A DNA stretch of 33,693 bases from Fervidifonticultor_A octavus_A (GCA_031459655.1 JAVKID010000020.1:1-33693); one strand, 5' to 3'; shown: positions 1 through 7,608, counted from the first letter of the stretch. Made by a program: numbers and translations. The notes: a model not told the origin generated them from the letters alone.

Positions 1-566
1 ATCCCGTCGGGACCGAACGTGTTGAGGCCGCCGTTGTGGTTTGGGTAGGGCTGGGGAATCTCCAGCAGCACCCGCTCGGACGGATCGGCCGCGTCGGGAT
101 CGGATCGCGAGACGCGGTACTCGGCGATCATCGTGCGGCCGTCGGGGCGGGCCGTGTAGTTCACGAAGACCCGACCGGTCTGCGCGTACCTCGGATGAAA
201 TGCCACGCTAAGCAGCCCGCGCTCGCCTCCGGCCAGCACACGGGATCGGATGTCCAGGAAGGGGCGCGGGAGCAGGCGGCCGTCGCGCGCGATGCGAATG
301 GTCCCTTGCTGTTCGACCAGGAAGAGCCGCCCGCTCCGGTCGCCCGCGTGGGTGAGGTAGACGGGCGAGGCGAGTCCCTCGGCGACCTGCTCCAATCGGA
401 TTCGAGGGGGTGTCGGCGCGGCCGGTCGGCATACATCACAAGGGACGCCCCCGGCCGCCGCGGGACGGGTCGCCGCAATCCCCAAGAAGGCGAGGACGGT
501 GACCGCGACGGCGACAGCCTGGGCGATGCGCCGGTGAGGTGCGGCCGCGGCTCCGTCGAGGCTCAC
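1..566 (-). CDS. PQQ-dependent sugar dehydrogenase, N-terminal part (cut by left edge)
   Basis: The minus-strand frame starts with GTG at 566, and about 188 codons are visible before the window ends. The N-terminus carries a cationic stretch and a hydrophobic core (AVAVAVTVLAFLG, about residues 18-30), so a secretion signal is likely. The mature part reads EGLASPVYLTHAGDRSGRLF, then LFLVEQQGTIR, GLLSVAFHP and HNGGLNTFGPDG. These are the blade motifs of the soluble glucose/sorbosone dehydrogenase (YliI/Asd) beta-propeller family, which oxidises sugars in the periplasm with PQQ. The GTG overlaps the TGA of the upstream gene (GTGA), so the two are probably translationally coupled. The C-terminal half, with most cofactor ligands, lies outside the window. 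The substrate cannot be told. Confidence 0.88.
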   Translation of the reverse strand, partial: MSLDGAAAAPHRRIAQAVAVAVTVLAFLGIAATRPAAAGGVPCDVCRPAAPTPPRIRLEQVAEGLASPVYLTHAGDRSGRLFLVEQQGTIRIARDGRLLPRPFLDIRSRVLAGGERGLLSVAFHPRYAQTGRVFVNYTARPDGRTMIAEYRVSRSDPDAADPSERVLLEIPQPYPNHNGGLNTFGPDG

Positions 567-1378
567 GGCGGCCACCCACCTGCCCGACGGCCTCCTGAGA
601 GCAGGAAGGCGACCTCGCGCGCCACCTCCTCGACCGACTTGCCGGTCACGTCGATCTGCCGCCAGCCGTGACTGGCGGCCAGGTGCTGAGCGTATCGGAG
701 TTCCTCCCGGATGCTCTCCAGGGAGACGTAGGCCTCCGCCGGGATCCCGAAATGGTCGACCCGAACCTTCCGCAGTTCGTGCAGCCGGCTGGGGCTCATG
801 ACCAGGCAGAGGACGCGCTCGGGCGGCAGCGCCAGCAACTCCGGGGGAGGGGGGATTCCCGGGACGAGGGGCACGTTGGCGGCGAACCACCCGCGGTAGG
901 CCAGGTACAGCGCAGTCGGCGTCTTCATCGTGCGGGACACGCCGACGAGGACGACTTCGGCGCGGCCCAGATCGCCGACGTTCTGCCCGTCGTCGTGGCG
1001 GAAGGCAAAGTCCACCGCCTCGATCTCCCTCGACCTGGCCTCGACCAACTGCTTGAACAGGCCGGGTTTCTCCCTGGGCGTGAGCTTCAGGTGGGTAGCC
1101 AGGCGGTCCAGCACGGGGCCCATGAGATCCAGCGAATCCAATCCGTGAGCACGGCATTCCGCCAGCATCAGGCGGCGCAGGGTGTTCGACACCAGGGTGT
1201 GCACGATCACTGAGTTGGCGCCGGCGGCTTCCCGGACCACGGCCCGCAGCCTTCTGGCGGTCCGCACGTTCCCCCGCCTGATGATCTCGGCGGGCGCGCC
1301 CTCAAACTGGACGAGGGCAGACCTGACCACGCGCTCCGCGGTCTCGCCGGAGGCATCGGACACGGCGTAGACGACCAC
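563..1378 (-). CDS. ppsR: Pyruvate, phosphate dikinase / PEP synthase regulatory protein
   Basis: This is a bifunctional serine/threonine kinase and pyrophosphorylase (DUF299 family) that switches PPDK or PEP synthase off and on by ADP-dependent phosphorylation and Pi-dependent dephosphorylation of an active-site Thr. The protein opens with VVYAVSDASGETAERVV, typical of the family N-terminus. It has the P-loop-like GVSRTMKTP at about residues 146-154 and the PLVPGIPPP segment after it. I chose the GTG at 1378 because it gives 271 residues, the usual family length, and has GGGAGGGG just upstream. The same frame is open to an ATG at 1516, but the extra Arg-rich residues look non-coding and would overlap the LOG gene. 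The stop overlaps the next gene's GTG. The target dikinase is not in this window. Confidence 0.93.
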   Translation of the reverse strand: MVVYAVSDASGETAERVVRSALVQFEGAPAEIIRRGNVRTARRLRAVVREAAGANSVIVHTLVSNTLRRLMLAECRAHGLDSLDLMGPVLDRLATHLKLTPREKPGLFKQLVEARSREIEAVDFAFRHDDGQNVGDLGRAEVVLVGVSRTMKTPTALYLAYRGWFAANVPLVPGIPPPPELLALPPERVLCLVMSPSRLHELRKVRVDHFGIPAEAYVSLESIREELRYAQHLAASHGWRQIDVTGKSVEEVAREVAFLLSGGRRAGGWPP

Positions 1379-1466
1379 ACCCCCCTCCCGGCGCCCGGTC
1401 GCAGGCGGCGCAGCCCCCAGGGGGCGTCTGGAGCGCGGGGTCCGAAGACGAACCATGCGGCCCTCG

Positions 1467-2072
1467 TCAAGACGGAGAATCCGGCCGCGACGACCGGATC
1501 TTCCGAGGTCGGACATGGGACGTCAGGTAATCCTCAAGTCGGTCGAGCAGACCGTCGGGATCGTCGTCGGTCAGGATGATCGGGCGGTACTCCGGCTTGA
1601 TGAACCCCTGTTCGACGGCGTGGTCGAGGAAGGCGATCAGCGGTCGGTAGTATCCGCACACATCCAGCAGCCCGCACGGTTTCCGCTGGAGGCCGAGCTG
1701 CGTCCAGGACACCATCTCGAAGAATTCGTCCATCGTGCCGATGCCACCGGGCAGCGCGATGAACGCATCGGCCAGTTCGGCCATCAGGGCCTTTCGCTCG
1801 TGCATGGAGTCCACGATCCGCAAGTCGGGCAGGCTGACCAGCGCCACTTCCCGGTCCACGAGCAGGCGCGGGATGACGCCGATGACCTCGCCGCCGGCCT
1901 CCACCGCCGCCCGGGCCAGGATCCCCATCGTCCCGATGCCGGAGCCGCCGTAGACCAGGCCGATCCCCCGGCGGACCAGGGTCTGTGCCAGCCGCCTGGC
2001 CGCCTCCGCGTACGCGGGCCGGGTTCCGGGATTCGACCCGCAGAAGACGGCCACCCGCTTCATCTCGTCCAT
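1467..2072 (-). CDS. LOG family protein (TIGR00730), nucleoside 5'-monophosphate phosphoribohydrolase
   Basis: The 201-residue protein has a Rossmann-like lysine-decarboxylase-like fold. It carries VAVFCGSNPG near the N-terminus, LVYGGSGIGTMG (about 39-50), the ERKALM catalytic Arg/Lys segment (about 92-97) and the signature PGGIGTMDE (108-116). LOG proteins release free base and ribose 5-phosphate from (iso)pentenyl-AMP or other nucleoside monophosphates. In bacteria the role is often purine or pyrimidine nucleotide turnover. Translation may begin at the first ATG (2072) or at the fourth codon ATG (2063). It lies 88 nt upstream of ppsR on the same strand and probably shares its transcript. 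Specific substrate not predictable. Confidence 0.92.
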   Translation of the reverse strand: MDEMKRVAVFCGSNPGTRPAYAEAARRLAQTLVRRGIGLVYGGSGIGTMGILARAAVEAGGEVIGVIPRLLVDREVALVSLPDLRIVDSMHERKALMAELADAFIALPGGIGTMDEFFEMVSWTQLGLQRKPCGLLDVCGYYRPLIAFLDHAVEQGFIKPEYRPIILTDDDPDGLLDRLEDYLTSHVRPRKIRSSRPDSPS

Positions 2073-2198
2073 GGAGATACGATGCCGCCGCCGGTATTAC
2101 CTCGCCGCGTCCGAGCCTGGACCCCGCTCCCCGTCGGGACCGCCCCATGGGGGTGAACAGGTGGCTCCCCGGGTGAGATCGAACCATGACGCGTTCAC

Positions 2199-3059
2199 GT
2201 GACGGCCCTCGCCCTCGTGCTCGTGCTGTCTGCCGCGGTCATCCACGCGACGTGGAACTACCTGGCCAAGCGGATCGGCGTCACTTCCCAGGACGGCTGG
2301 CTGTTCGCGGCCCTAGCGGTGATCGTCTACGCCCCCGTCGTGGTGGGGATCGTCCTGTGGCGCCGGCCGGTCGTGGGCGGCCGCGAGGTCTTCTTCATGG
2401 CCGGCACGGCCATCCTGCACACCGCCTACTTCCTCCTGCTCTTCCGCGGCTACCAGGCCGGAGCCCTCTCGGTCGTCTACCCCCTGGCCCGTGGCACCGG
2501 GCCCCTGCTGTCCACGGTGGGGGCCGTCGCGTTCTTCGGAGAGCGGCCGACCTGGCTGGCGGTGGCGGGGGCCACGATGATCGGCCTGGGGGTCTTCGTG
2601 CTGGCGGGCGACCCGCGCCGGCTCACGCTGCGGGGGTCGGGCCAGGCGGTCGTCTACGCCCTGATCACCGGCGGCGTGATCGCCCTCTACACGCTGTGGG
2701 ACAAGTACGCGGTCAGCGTCGTCGGCATCCACCCCCTGCTCCTGGACTGGGGCAGCAGCATCGGCCGCACCGTCCTGCTGACGCCGCTGGCCGTCCGCCA
2801 CTGGGACAGCATCCGGGCGCGGGTGCGGACGCACCCGTTCCAGACCCTCGCGGTCGCCGTACTCACCCCGCTGGCCTATATCTTCGTGCTAACCGCGCTG
2901 GCCTTCACCCCGGTCAGTTACGTCGCGCCGCTGCGTGAGGTGAGCATCCTCGCCGGCGCGGCCATGGGGGCGCGGCTGCTCAGCGAAGGCGACGTCCGAA
3001 AGCGACTCGTCGCCGCGGCGGTCATGGTGATCGGGGCGGTGCTCCTCTCGGTCGGCTGA
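2199..3059 (+). CDS. EamA/DMT-superfamily permease
   Basis: The 286-residue integral membrane protein has about ten hydrophobic helices in two EamA repeats. The first begins ALVLVLSAAVIHATWNYLAK and the second starts near residue 145 (QAVVYALITGGVIALYTLWD). The family exports or imports small metabolites such as amino acids, sugars or nucleobases, and the substrate cannot be inferred here. The start is a GTG with no good Shine-Dalgarno. An ATG at 2186 is in another frame. The gene is divergent from the LOG gene across 126 nt and convergent with the LysE gene, 15 nt away, so it is probably monocistronic. Confidence 0.86.
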   Translation: MTALALVLVLSAAVIHATWNYLAKRIGVTSQDGWLFAALAVIVYAPVVVGIVLWRRPVVGGREVFFMAGTAILHTAYFLLLFRGYQAGALSVVYPLARGTGPLLSTVGAVAFFGERPTWLAVAGATMIGLGVFVLAGDPRRLTLRGSGQAVVYALITGGVIALYTLWDKYAVSVVGIHPLLLDWGSSIGRTVLLTPLAVRHWDSIRARVRTHPFQTLAVAVLTPLAYIFVLTALAFTPVSYVAPLREVSILAGAAMGARLLSEGDVRKRLVAAAVMVIGAVLLSVG

Positions 3060-3074
3060 CCCGACGGCGCGGCC

Positions 3075-3740
3075 TCACCGCCGGGTCAGGAGCCCGACGC
3101 CCGAGTAGAGGAAGAAGCCGCCCATCCCGACCACGAACACGCCGCACAGCCCCAGGACGGCGCGGTAGGCCGCCACCGGCAGGCAGCCGCGGCCTGCACC
3201 CACGGTGACGGCCAGGAACGAGGTCCAGGCCAGATCGAGCGCGATGTGCCCCCCGAAGAAGAAGAGCACCAGCGCCGCCGGCCCGAACCGGTGGAAGGCG
3301 ACGAAGTACGCAGCGCCGACCGTCGTCCACCACAGCAGCCAGTAGGGATTGCCGAGCGTCATGAGGATGCCGGCCCGCACCACGCCGGCCCCGGTCCGCA
3401 CCGGCGATCCTGCCGCGGGCGCCGGGCCGAGCGTCTCCTTGCGCGCCGATCGGGCGATCCCCCACCCCATCCCCACCAACACGAGCCCGCCCAGGATCCC
3501 GATGGTTCCCACCACGGCCGGGGCCTGCAGGACCCGGTTCAATCCGACGGTGAGCGCGCCCACCATGACGAGCTCCGTCGCCGCGTGCCCCGCGGTGATC
3601 AACGGGCCGGCGACCGCGCCGCGGCGCGCGCCTTCGCTGATGGCCATCGCCGAAATCGGCCCGGGCGACATGACGCCCGAGAGGCTCACCGCCCACCAGG
3701 TGGCGGCCACCGGCAGGAGTTCTCGCAGGTCTGAGACCAC
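3075..3740 (-). CDS. LysE/RhtB family translocator
   Basis: The 221-residue membrane protein of the LysE amino-acid exporter family contains SGVMSPGPISAMAISEGARR at about residues 20-39, matching the family's conserved 'PGP' segment in the first helix. It also has the LMTLGNPYWLLWW motif ('NP' segment) near 130-142. About six transmembrane helices are visible. Start is GTG at 3740 with GAGGAGG about 6 nt upstream. Family members efflux amino acids or small basic/neutral compounds with proton exchange. It is divergent from the riboswitch/HD-GYP unit, with only about 40 nt between this start and the aptamer, so both promoters must lie in that short gap. The exported compound is unknown. Confidence 0.9.
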   Translation of the reverse strand: MVSDLRELLPVAATWWAVSLSGVMSPGPISAMAISEGARRGAVAGPLITAGHAATELVMVGALTVGLNRVLQAPAVVGTIGILGGLVLVGMGWGIARSARKETLGPAPAAGSPVRTGAGVVRAGILMTLGNPYWLLWWTTVGAAYFVAFHRFGPAALVLFFFGGHIALDLAWTSFLAVTVGAGRGCLPVAAYRAVLGLCGVFVVGMGGFFLYSGVGLLTRR

Positions 3741-3778
3741 CGTCTACCTCCTCCGCGCCCTGGGCATAACCCGCTTGG

Positions 3779-3859
3779 ACCTCCGAGAAGGGCAAACCCG
3801 TCGCGAGGCGGGGACGCAAAGCCGCAGGACCCTGCGGGTCGGCTGGGTTGCCGAAGAGG
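3779..3859 (+). ncRNA. Cyclic di-GMP-I (GEMM-I) riboswitch aptamer
   Basis: The invariant GEMM-I core is present in order: GGGCAAACC (3790-3798), a stem CCCGUC/GGCGGG (3797-3802 with 3807-3812) capped by the GNRA tetraloop GCGA, GGGACGCAAAGCC (3811-3823), a second hairpin (GCAG 3824-3827 with CUGC 3832-3835), and GGGUUGCC (3845-3852). The Vc2 contacts G20 and A47 map to about G3792 and A3819. A basal stem is formed by CCUC (3780-3783) with GAGG (3856-3859). The aptamer senses c-di-GMP and lies directly upstream of an HD-GYP gene. Identification is by motif recognition, but the match is close to the consensus throughout. Confidence 0.93.
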
Positions 3860-3893
3860 ATTTCGCGCCAGATGCGGGATCCTCATTTCTCTT
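3856..3893 (+). terminator. Riboswitch expression platform: intrinsic terminator
   Basis: GAGGAUUUCGC (3856-3866) pairs with GCGGGAUCCUC (3874-3884). This gives 11 continuous base pairs including two U-G wobbles, with a 7-nt loop, followed by AUUUCUCUU. The first four bases of the 5' arm (GAGG) are the same bases that close the basal stem of the c-di-GMP aptamer. Aptamer and terminator are therefore mutually exclusive: ligand-bound RNA should read through (an ON switch). The hairpin ends about 47 nt before the chosen GTG start of the HD-GYP gene. Confidence 0.82.
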
Positions 3894-3940
3894 GTGGCGC
3901 GGATGTCGCGGCCCGGACCCCGCGCGGGGAGTTCGTCACG

Positions 3941-4993
3941 GTGAACACGGCAGCCGTCGAGGGCTCGGTCCTCGTCGTCGACGAGGACGCACGGACCCGG
4001 GAGTTGCTCTCCGAACTGCTCGGGGCCCACGGGTATGCGGTCGTGACCGCTCGGGGAGCCGGGGAGGCCCTGGCCCGCGCGGCCGTGTCGCGCCCGGATG
4101 TGGTGCTCGTAGACGAGACGCTCCTCGACGGCGACGGGGCTTCGCTTTGCCTGCGGCTGAGGGCGGAAGGATACCACCCGGGGCTCCCCATCGTGCTGAT
4201 CGCCGCGCCGCCCGACGGCGCCAGAAAGGCCCTGGCCTGCGGGGCAGATGCTGTCCTCCACCGGCCCATCAAGCGCGCCGAGGTCCTCTCGTGGGTCCGG
4301 GTGCTGGTGCGGGCACGGAGGGCCGAGGCGGCGCTGGAGCACGCGGAGACCCTGCTGGTCTCCGTGGCCGCGGCCGTCGAAGCCCGCAGCGCGTACGACC
4401 GCGACCACCTCTGGCGCGTGGCCCAGTACAGCGCGCAACTCGCCTCGGCCGTCGGGGTGCCCGAGGCGGACAGGGCGGCCATCCGCCGCGCGGGGATCCT
4501 CCACGACCTCGGGATGATCGGCGTCCCCGACACTCTCCTGAATCTCCCGCGGCCGCTCACCCAGGACGAATTCGCGCAGATCAGGCCCCACCCGCTCCTC
4601 GGCGCCAACCTCTGCCGCCCTCTGCCCGACGGGGGCACGGTGGCGGCCATCGTGCGCGCGCACCACGAGCGCTGGCACGGCGGCGGGTATCCCCACGGGC
4701 TGGTCGGAGAGGCGATCCCGGTGGGCGCCCGGATCGTGGCCGTGGCGGATGCCTACGATGCGCTGACGACCGACCGCCCCTACCGGCCGGCCTACACGCC
4801 GCGCGATGCGCTGGACATCCTGAGGATCGGCGCCGGCACCCAGTGGGACCCCGCGCTGGTCGACGCCTTTGCGTCGGTGATCCTCGCGCCGGATCGGGGA
4901 CAGGACTCGGGTCGAGAGCCCGGCGACGCGCGGCCGGCCGATCTCCGCGAGGCGCTGCTCCGCTACCTGGCCTACAGCGGCGACCGCCCCTAG
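3941..4993 (+). CDS. Response regulator with HD-GYP domain (c-di-GMP phosphodiesterase-like)
   Basis: Residues 8-120 form a REC domain (VLVVDEDART; likely phospho-acceptor D58 in VLVDET). Residues 135-330 form an HD-GYP domain, whose family hydrolyses c-di-GMP to pGpG or GMP. Visible metal-site elements are DHLWRVAQ (155-162), HD (188-189), HP (217-218), HH (241-242), GYP (249-251) and VADAYDAL (268-275). Several family positions differ. The usual HDxGK reads HDLGM, WDGxGYP reads WHGGGYP, and in REC the conserved Thr/Ser is Ala and the Lys before Pro is Arg (R108). Activity may therefore be reduced or phosphorylation-independent. I chose GTG 3941 because the frame's TTG 3848 and ATG 3872 fall inside the riboswitch and terminator. 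Expression is predicted to be c-di-GMP controlled. Confidence 0.9.
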   Translation: MNTAAVEGSVLVVDEDARTRELLSELLGAHGYAVVTARGAGEALARAAVSRPDVVLVDETLLDGDGASLCLRLRAEGYHPGLPIVLIAAPPDGARKALACGADAVLHRPIKRAEVLSWVRVLVRARRAEAALEHAETLLVSVAAAVEARSAYDRDHLWRVAQYSAQLASAVGVPEADRAAIRRAGILHDLGMIGVPDTLLNLPRPLTQDEFAQIRPHPLLGANLCRPLPDGGTVAAIVRAHHERWHGGGYPHGLVGEAIPVGARIVAVADAYDALTTDRPYRPAYTPRDALDILRIGAGTQWDPALVDAFASVILAPDRGQDSGREPGDARPADLREALLRYLAYSGDRP

Positions 4994-5030
4994 CGCGGGA
5001 TCCCCCGAGGCGGCGACGCGAGGCTCAGGC

Positions 5031-5936
5031 CTACCGGCTCACCCTGACCGGATTCTGCGGAGGATGCGCGCCCCGCGCGCCCAGGAAGATCTGCCCGGGA
5101 TCCGCGGGCGCGCCATCGGCCAGGAGGGTGAACGTGAGGCGGGAACCTGTCGTCTGGAAATCCAGGCCGTCCTGCCCTCCCGGACTGCGCGCCTCCCAGG
5201 CAATCAGGCTCCGGTGCCGCGCGATGAGATCGTCGTCCTCCAGCCGGACCCGCCGGACCTCCTGGAAGCGGCCGTCGGTGGAGATCAGGCCGGAGAGCTC
5301 GCGGGCCCAGCCGCGCGCCAGCCACCGGATGTGCCAGCCGTCCTCCTCGAACCAGATGAAGTAGCCGGCGCCCGCTCCAGAGAGGTGAGGCCGGCCCCAG
5401 AAGACCGCGGGCCAGCGATCCCTGAACGCCTCGCCCTGGCGGACGACAAACGGGTTGCCCGCCGGGTGGATCCCTCGACTCCCGACGAAGATCCGTTCGG
5501 GCGCCAGCAGGCGGCCTTCGACCCGGAGCGCAAAGCGGATCCACCCCCCCGACGGCGCGACGGTGAAGACGAAACCGTCGCGGCCGTTGGTGAAGGCCTC
5601 CCAGGAAATCGTGCGCGTAGTCCGCCGCAGGTCGCTGTCCTCCCGACCCTCGCGCCTGAGGCCGGTGATGATCCCGTCGGTGGCGATCTCTCCGCTGAAC
5701 GTGCGCAGGGCTCCCACCGCGGACCAGTGGAGGTGGATGCCCTCGCGATCCGACCAGAGGAAGTAGGCCGGCGCCCAGCCGGCCTCGAACGACGGCCTCC
5801 CGTGGATCGCATCCGGCGCCAGGACGGGGCCCTGCCCGGGCGCCACCGTCGTCTCGAGTTGCGCGGACACGGGGAACGCGGTGAGCAGGCCCGCGGCAAG
5901 AAGAACCGCCAGGATGCCCGACGTCCGTCGCTCCAT
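5031..5936 (-). CDS. Secreted protein made of two tandem ~120-residue repeats, unknown function
   Basis: A signal peptide is clear (ILAVLLAAGLLTAFPVSA, cleavage after about residue 25). Two homologous units follow, about residues 46-165 and 175-298. Each contains an aromatic 'YF-W' start (AYFLWSD / GYFIWFEED), a G-H--W pair (GIHLHW / GWHIRW), a FSG-I-TDG or LSGLISTDG turn, an acidic ED-DL or EDDDL, an I-WEA motif, a DG pair, and a closing IF-G--G-HP--NP. I do not recognise the domain. The alternation suggests a beta-rich fold and a duplicated ligand-binding surface (inference). ATG 5936 has GGAGG about 9 nt upstream, and ATG 5942 is an alternative. The gene is convergent with the HD-GYP gene, 37 nt away. 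Confidence 0.82.
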   Translation of the reverse strand: MERRTSGILAVLLAAGLLTAFPVSAQLETTVAPGQGPVLAPDAIHGRPSFEAGWAPAYFLWSDREGIHLHWSAVGALRTFSGEIATDGIITGLRREGREDSDLRRTTRTISWEAFTNGRDGFVFTVAPSGGWIRFALRVEGRLLAPERIFVGSRGIHPAGNPFVVRQGEAFRDRWPAVFWGRPHLSGAGAGYFIWFEEDGWHIRWLARGWARELSGLISTDGRFQEVRRVRLEDDDLIARHRSLIAWEARSPGGQDGLDFQTTGSRLTFTLLADGAPADPGQIFLGARGAHPPQNPVRVSR

Positions 5937-5992
5937 GGTCATCCCCCTCCCGACCAGTCGTCGTGTGCACCCTGTCATACGGCGGGGGCGGA

Positions 5993-6037
5993 TCAGGGGT
6001 TCCGCCGCGAGGTCGGCGGAACGAGGGTCCCCCCTGA
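5993..6037. repeat. Two-tier inverted repeat upstream of the aldehyde dehydrogenase
   Basis: An inner perfect 8-bp dyad, GTTCCGCC (5999-6006) and GGCGGAAC (6015-6022), has an 8-nt loop. It is enclosed by an outer 7-bp dyad, TCAGGGG (5993-5999) and CCCCTGA (6031-6037). It lies in the 229-nt gap between the divergent secreted-repeat gene and the aldehyde dehydrogenase. There is no T-tract, so a terminator is less likely than an operator or leader hairpin. The rest of the gap shows only the Shine-Dalgarno of the downstream gene. Confidence 0.45.
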
Positions 6038-6165
6038 GGTCGCCCCGGGCGGTCGGCGTCCGGCGCGGGAGGCAGCGAACGCGCTGATCCCGCTGGCCGC
6101 CGTCGATCAGCCTGGAGGAAGCAGCCTCGAGCCTCCTCGAACCATTCCTGGCGGAGGGATCACCC

Positions 6166-7581
6166 GTGAAGATGTACGTTGGCGGTCAGTGGATCGACAA
6201 GCCCAAGACGATTCCCGTCTACTACCCGTACGATGGATCGGTCCTCGACACCGTGCCAGCGGCCGATGCCGAGGATGTGGAACGCGCGCTGGAAACCGCG
6301 GTGCGCGGCGCCGGGGCCATGCGGCGGCTCTCCGGGCACGAGCGCTACCAGATCCTGATGAAGGCCGCCGGGCTCATCGCGCAGCGGGCCGATCTCTTCG
6401 CGCGCACCATCACGCTGGAAGAAGGCAAGATTCTCAAGGAAGCGCAGGTGGAGGTCGCACGCGCCATCGAGACCCTGACGCTGTCAGCCGAGGAGGCCAA
6501 GCGGATCGCCGGCGAGGGCATCCCGCTGGACGGCGCGCCGGGGTATGCGGGACAGTTCGGCTTCACGATCCGGGTGCCGTGCGGTGTGGTCGTGGCCATC
6601 AGTCCCTTCAACTTCCCGCTCAACCTCGTGATGCACAAGGTCGGCCCGGCACTGGCCGCCGGGAACAGCGTCATCGTCAAGCCGGCCAGCGACACCCCGC
6701 TGTCCGCCCTCAAGCTGGTCGAAGTGCTGCTGGAGGCCGGCGTCCCCGCCGAAGCGGTCCAGTGCATCACGGGCAGCGGCAAGGAGGTCGGTGAAGCGCT
6801 GTGCGCCGATCCCCGGGTCCGCAAGATCACCTTCACCGGCAGCCGGGACGTCGGCGAGCGCATCTGCCGGGTGGCCGGCCTCAAGAAGGTCACCATGGAA
6901 CTGGGGAGCAACTCCCCGGTGGTCGTGCTGCCGGACGCCGATCTCGAGGCAGCCGCCGCCGCCATCGCCGCCACCGGGTATGCCAATGCCGGCCAGGTCT
7001 GCATCAGCGCCCAGCGGATCGTCTCGATGAAGCCGGTCTACGCCGATCTGATCGACGCCCTCACGCCCAAGGTCGCGGCGCTGACCACGGGGGATCCGCT
7101 GGACGAACGGACCAAGGTGGGGCCGATGGTGCGCGAGGCGGACGCCCGCCGGGTGGAGTCCTGGGTCCGCGAGGCCTTAGACGGAGGGGCCCGGCTGGTG
7201 CTGGGCGGCGAGCGCCGCGGTGCCATCTACGCGCCGACGATCGTCGCCGACGTCAAGCCCCAGATGCGCATCTCCTGCGACGAACTGTTCGGGCCGGCGG
7301 TGGCCCTGACCCCGGTGGGCACCATTGACGAGGCCATTGCCCTCGCCAACGACACCAACTACGGCCTGGCCGCGGGGGTCTTCACGAGGAACCTGGACTG
7401 GGCCATGCGCTTCGCGCGCGAGGTCGAATCCGGCAACATCCACATCAACTGGGGACCGCAGTGGCGGGCGGACCTGATGCCCTACGGCGGCCTCAAGGAG
7501 AGCGGGTTCGGCAAGGAAGGGCCCCGGTACGCCGTCTTGGAGATGACCGAGACCAAGATGGTGGTGATGCACCTCAAGTAG
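6166..7581 (+). CDS. NAD(P)-dependent aldehyde dehydrogenase
   Basis: The 471-residue ALDH-superfamily enzyme oxidises an aldehyde to its acid. The sequence shows AISPFNFP with the oxyanion Asn (N149), the cofactor Lys in VIVKPASD (K172), FTGSRDVG (223-230), the general-base Glu in MELGSNSP (E245; Gly-Gly is Gly-Ser here) and the nucleophile Cys in NAGQVCISAQR (C279). The 'GQVCISAQRI' form is common in the lactaldehyde / phosphonoacetaldehyde / non-phosphorylating glyceraldehyde-3-phosphate branch. I infer a small polar aldehyde, but the substrate is unproven. GTG 6166 is preferred over ATG 6172 because GGAGGG lies 7 nt before it. No operon partner is adjacent. Confidence 0.93.
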   Translation: MKMYVGGQWIDKPKTIPVYYPYDGSVLDTVPAADAEDVERALETAVRGAGAMRRLSGHERYQILMKAAGLIAQRADLFARTITLEEGKILKEAQVEVARAIETLTLSAEEAKRIAGEGIPLDGAPGYAGQFGFTIRVPCGVVVAISPFNFPLNLVMHKVGPALAAGNSVIVKPASDTPLSALKLVEVLLEAGVPAEAVQCITGSGKEVGEALCADPRVRKITFTGSRDVGERICRVAGLKKVTMELGSNSPVVVLPDADLEAAAAAIAATGYANAGQVCISAQRIVSMKPVYADLIDALTPKVAALTTGDPLDERTKVGPMVREADARRVESWVREALDGGARLVLGGERRGAIYAPTIVADVKPQMRISCDELFGPAVALTPVGTIDEAIALANDTNYGLAAGVFTRNLDWAMRFAREVESGNIHINWGPQWRADLMPYGGLKESGFGKEGPRYAVLEMTETKMVVMHLK

Positions 7582-7582
7582 G

Positions 7583-7608
7583 CCGGCGCGGGAGTCCGCG
7601 CCCGCCGG
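7583..7608. terminator. GC-rich hairpin between convergent genes
   Basis: Immediately after the aldehyde dehydrogenase stop, CCGGCG and CGCC-GCCGG segments can pair into an imperfect GC stem around the loop GAGT. The hairpin sits between two convergent genes, a usual place for a shared terminator. It lacks a T-tract on either strand, so intrinsic termination is uncertain. Confidence 0.3.

Noticed and set aside
3848..3940. TTG 3848 and ATG 3872 as starts of the HD-GYP gene
   Set aside because: Both lie inside the riboswitch or its terminator. GTG 3941 leaves room for the expression platform and directly precedes the REC domain.
3349..5364. Very long plus-strand open frame (671 codons) across LysE and HD-GYP genes
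   Set aside because: Its translation is Arg/Pro/Gly-rich shadow sequence, and recognised genes occupy the other frames.
6040..6165. T-box-like leader before the aldehyde dehydrogenase
   Set aside because: There is no T-box sequence, specifier loop or terminator/antiterminator pair.
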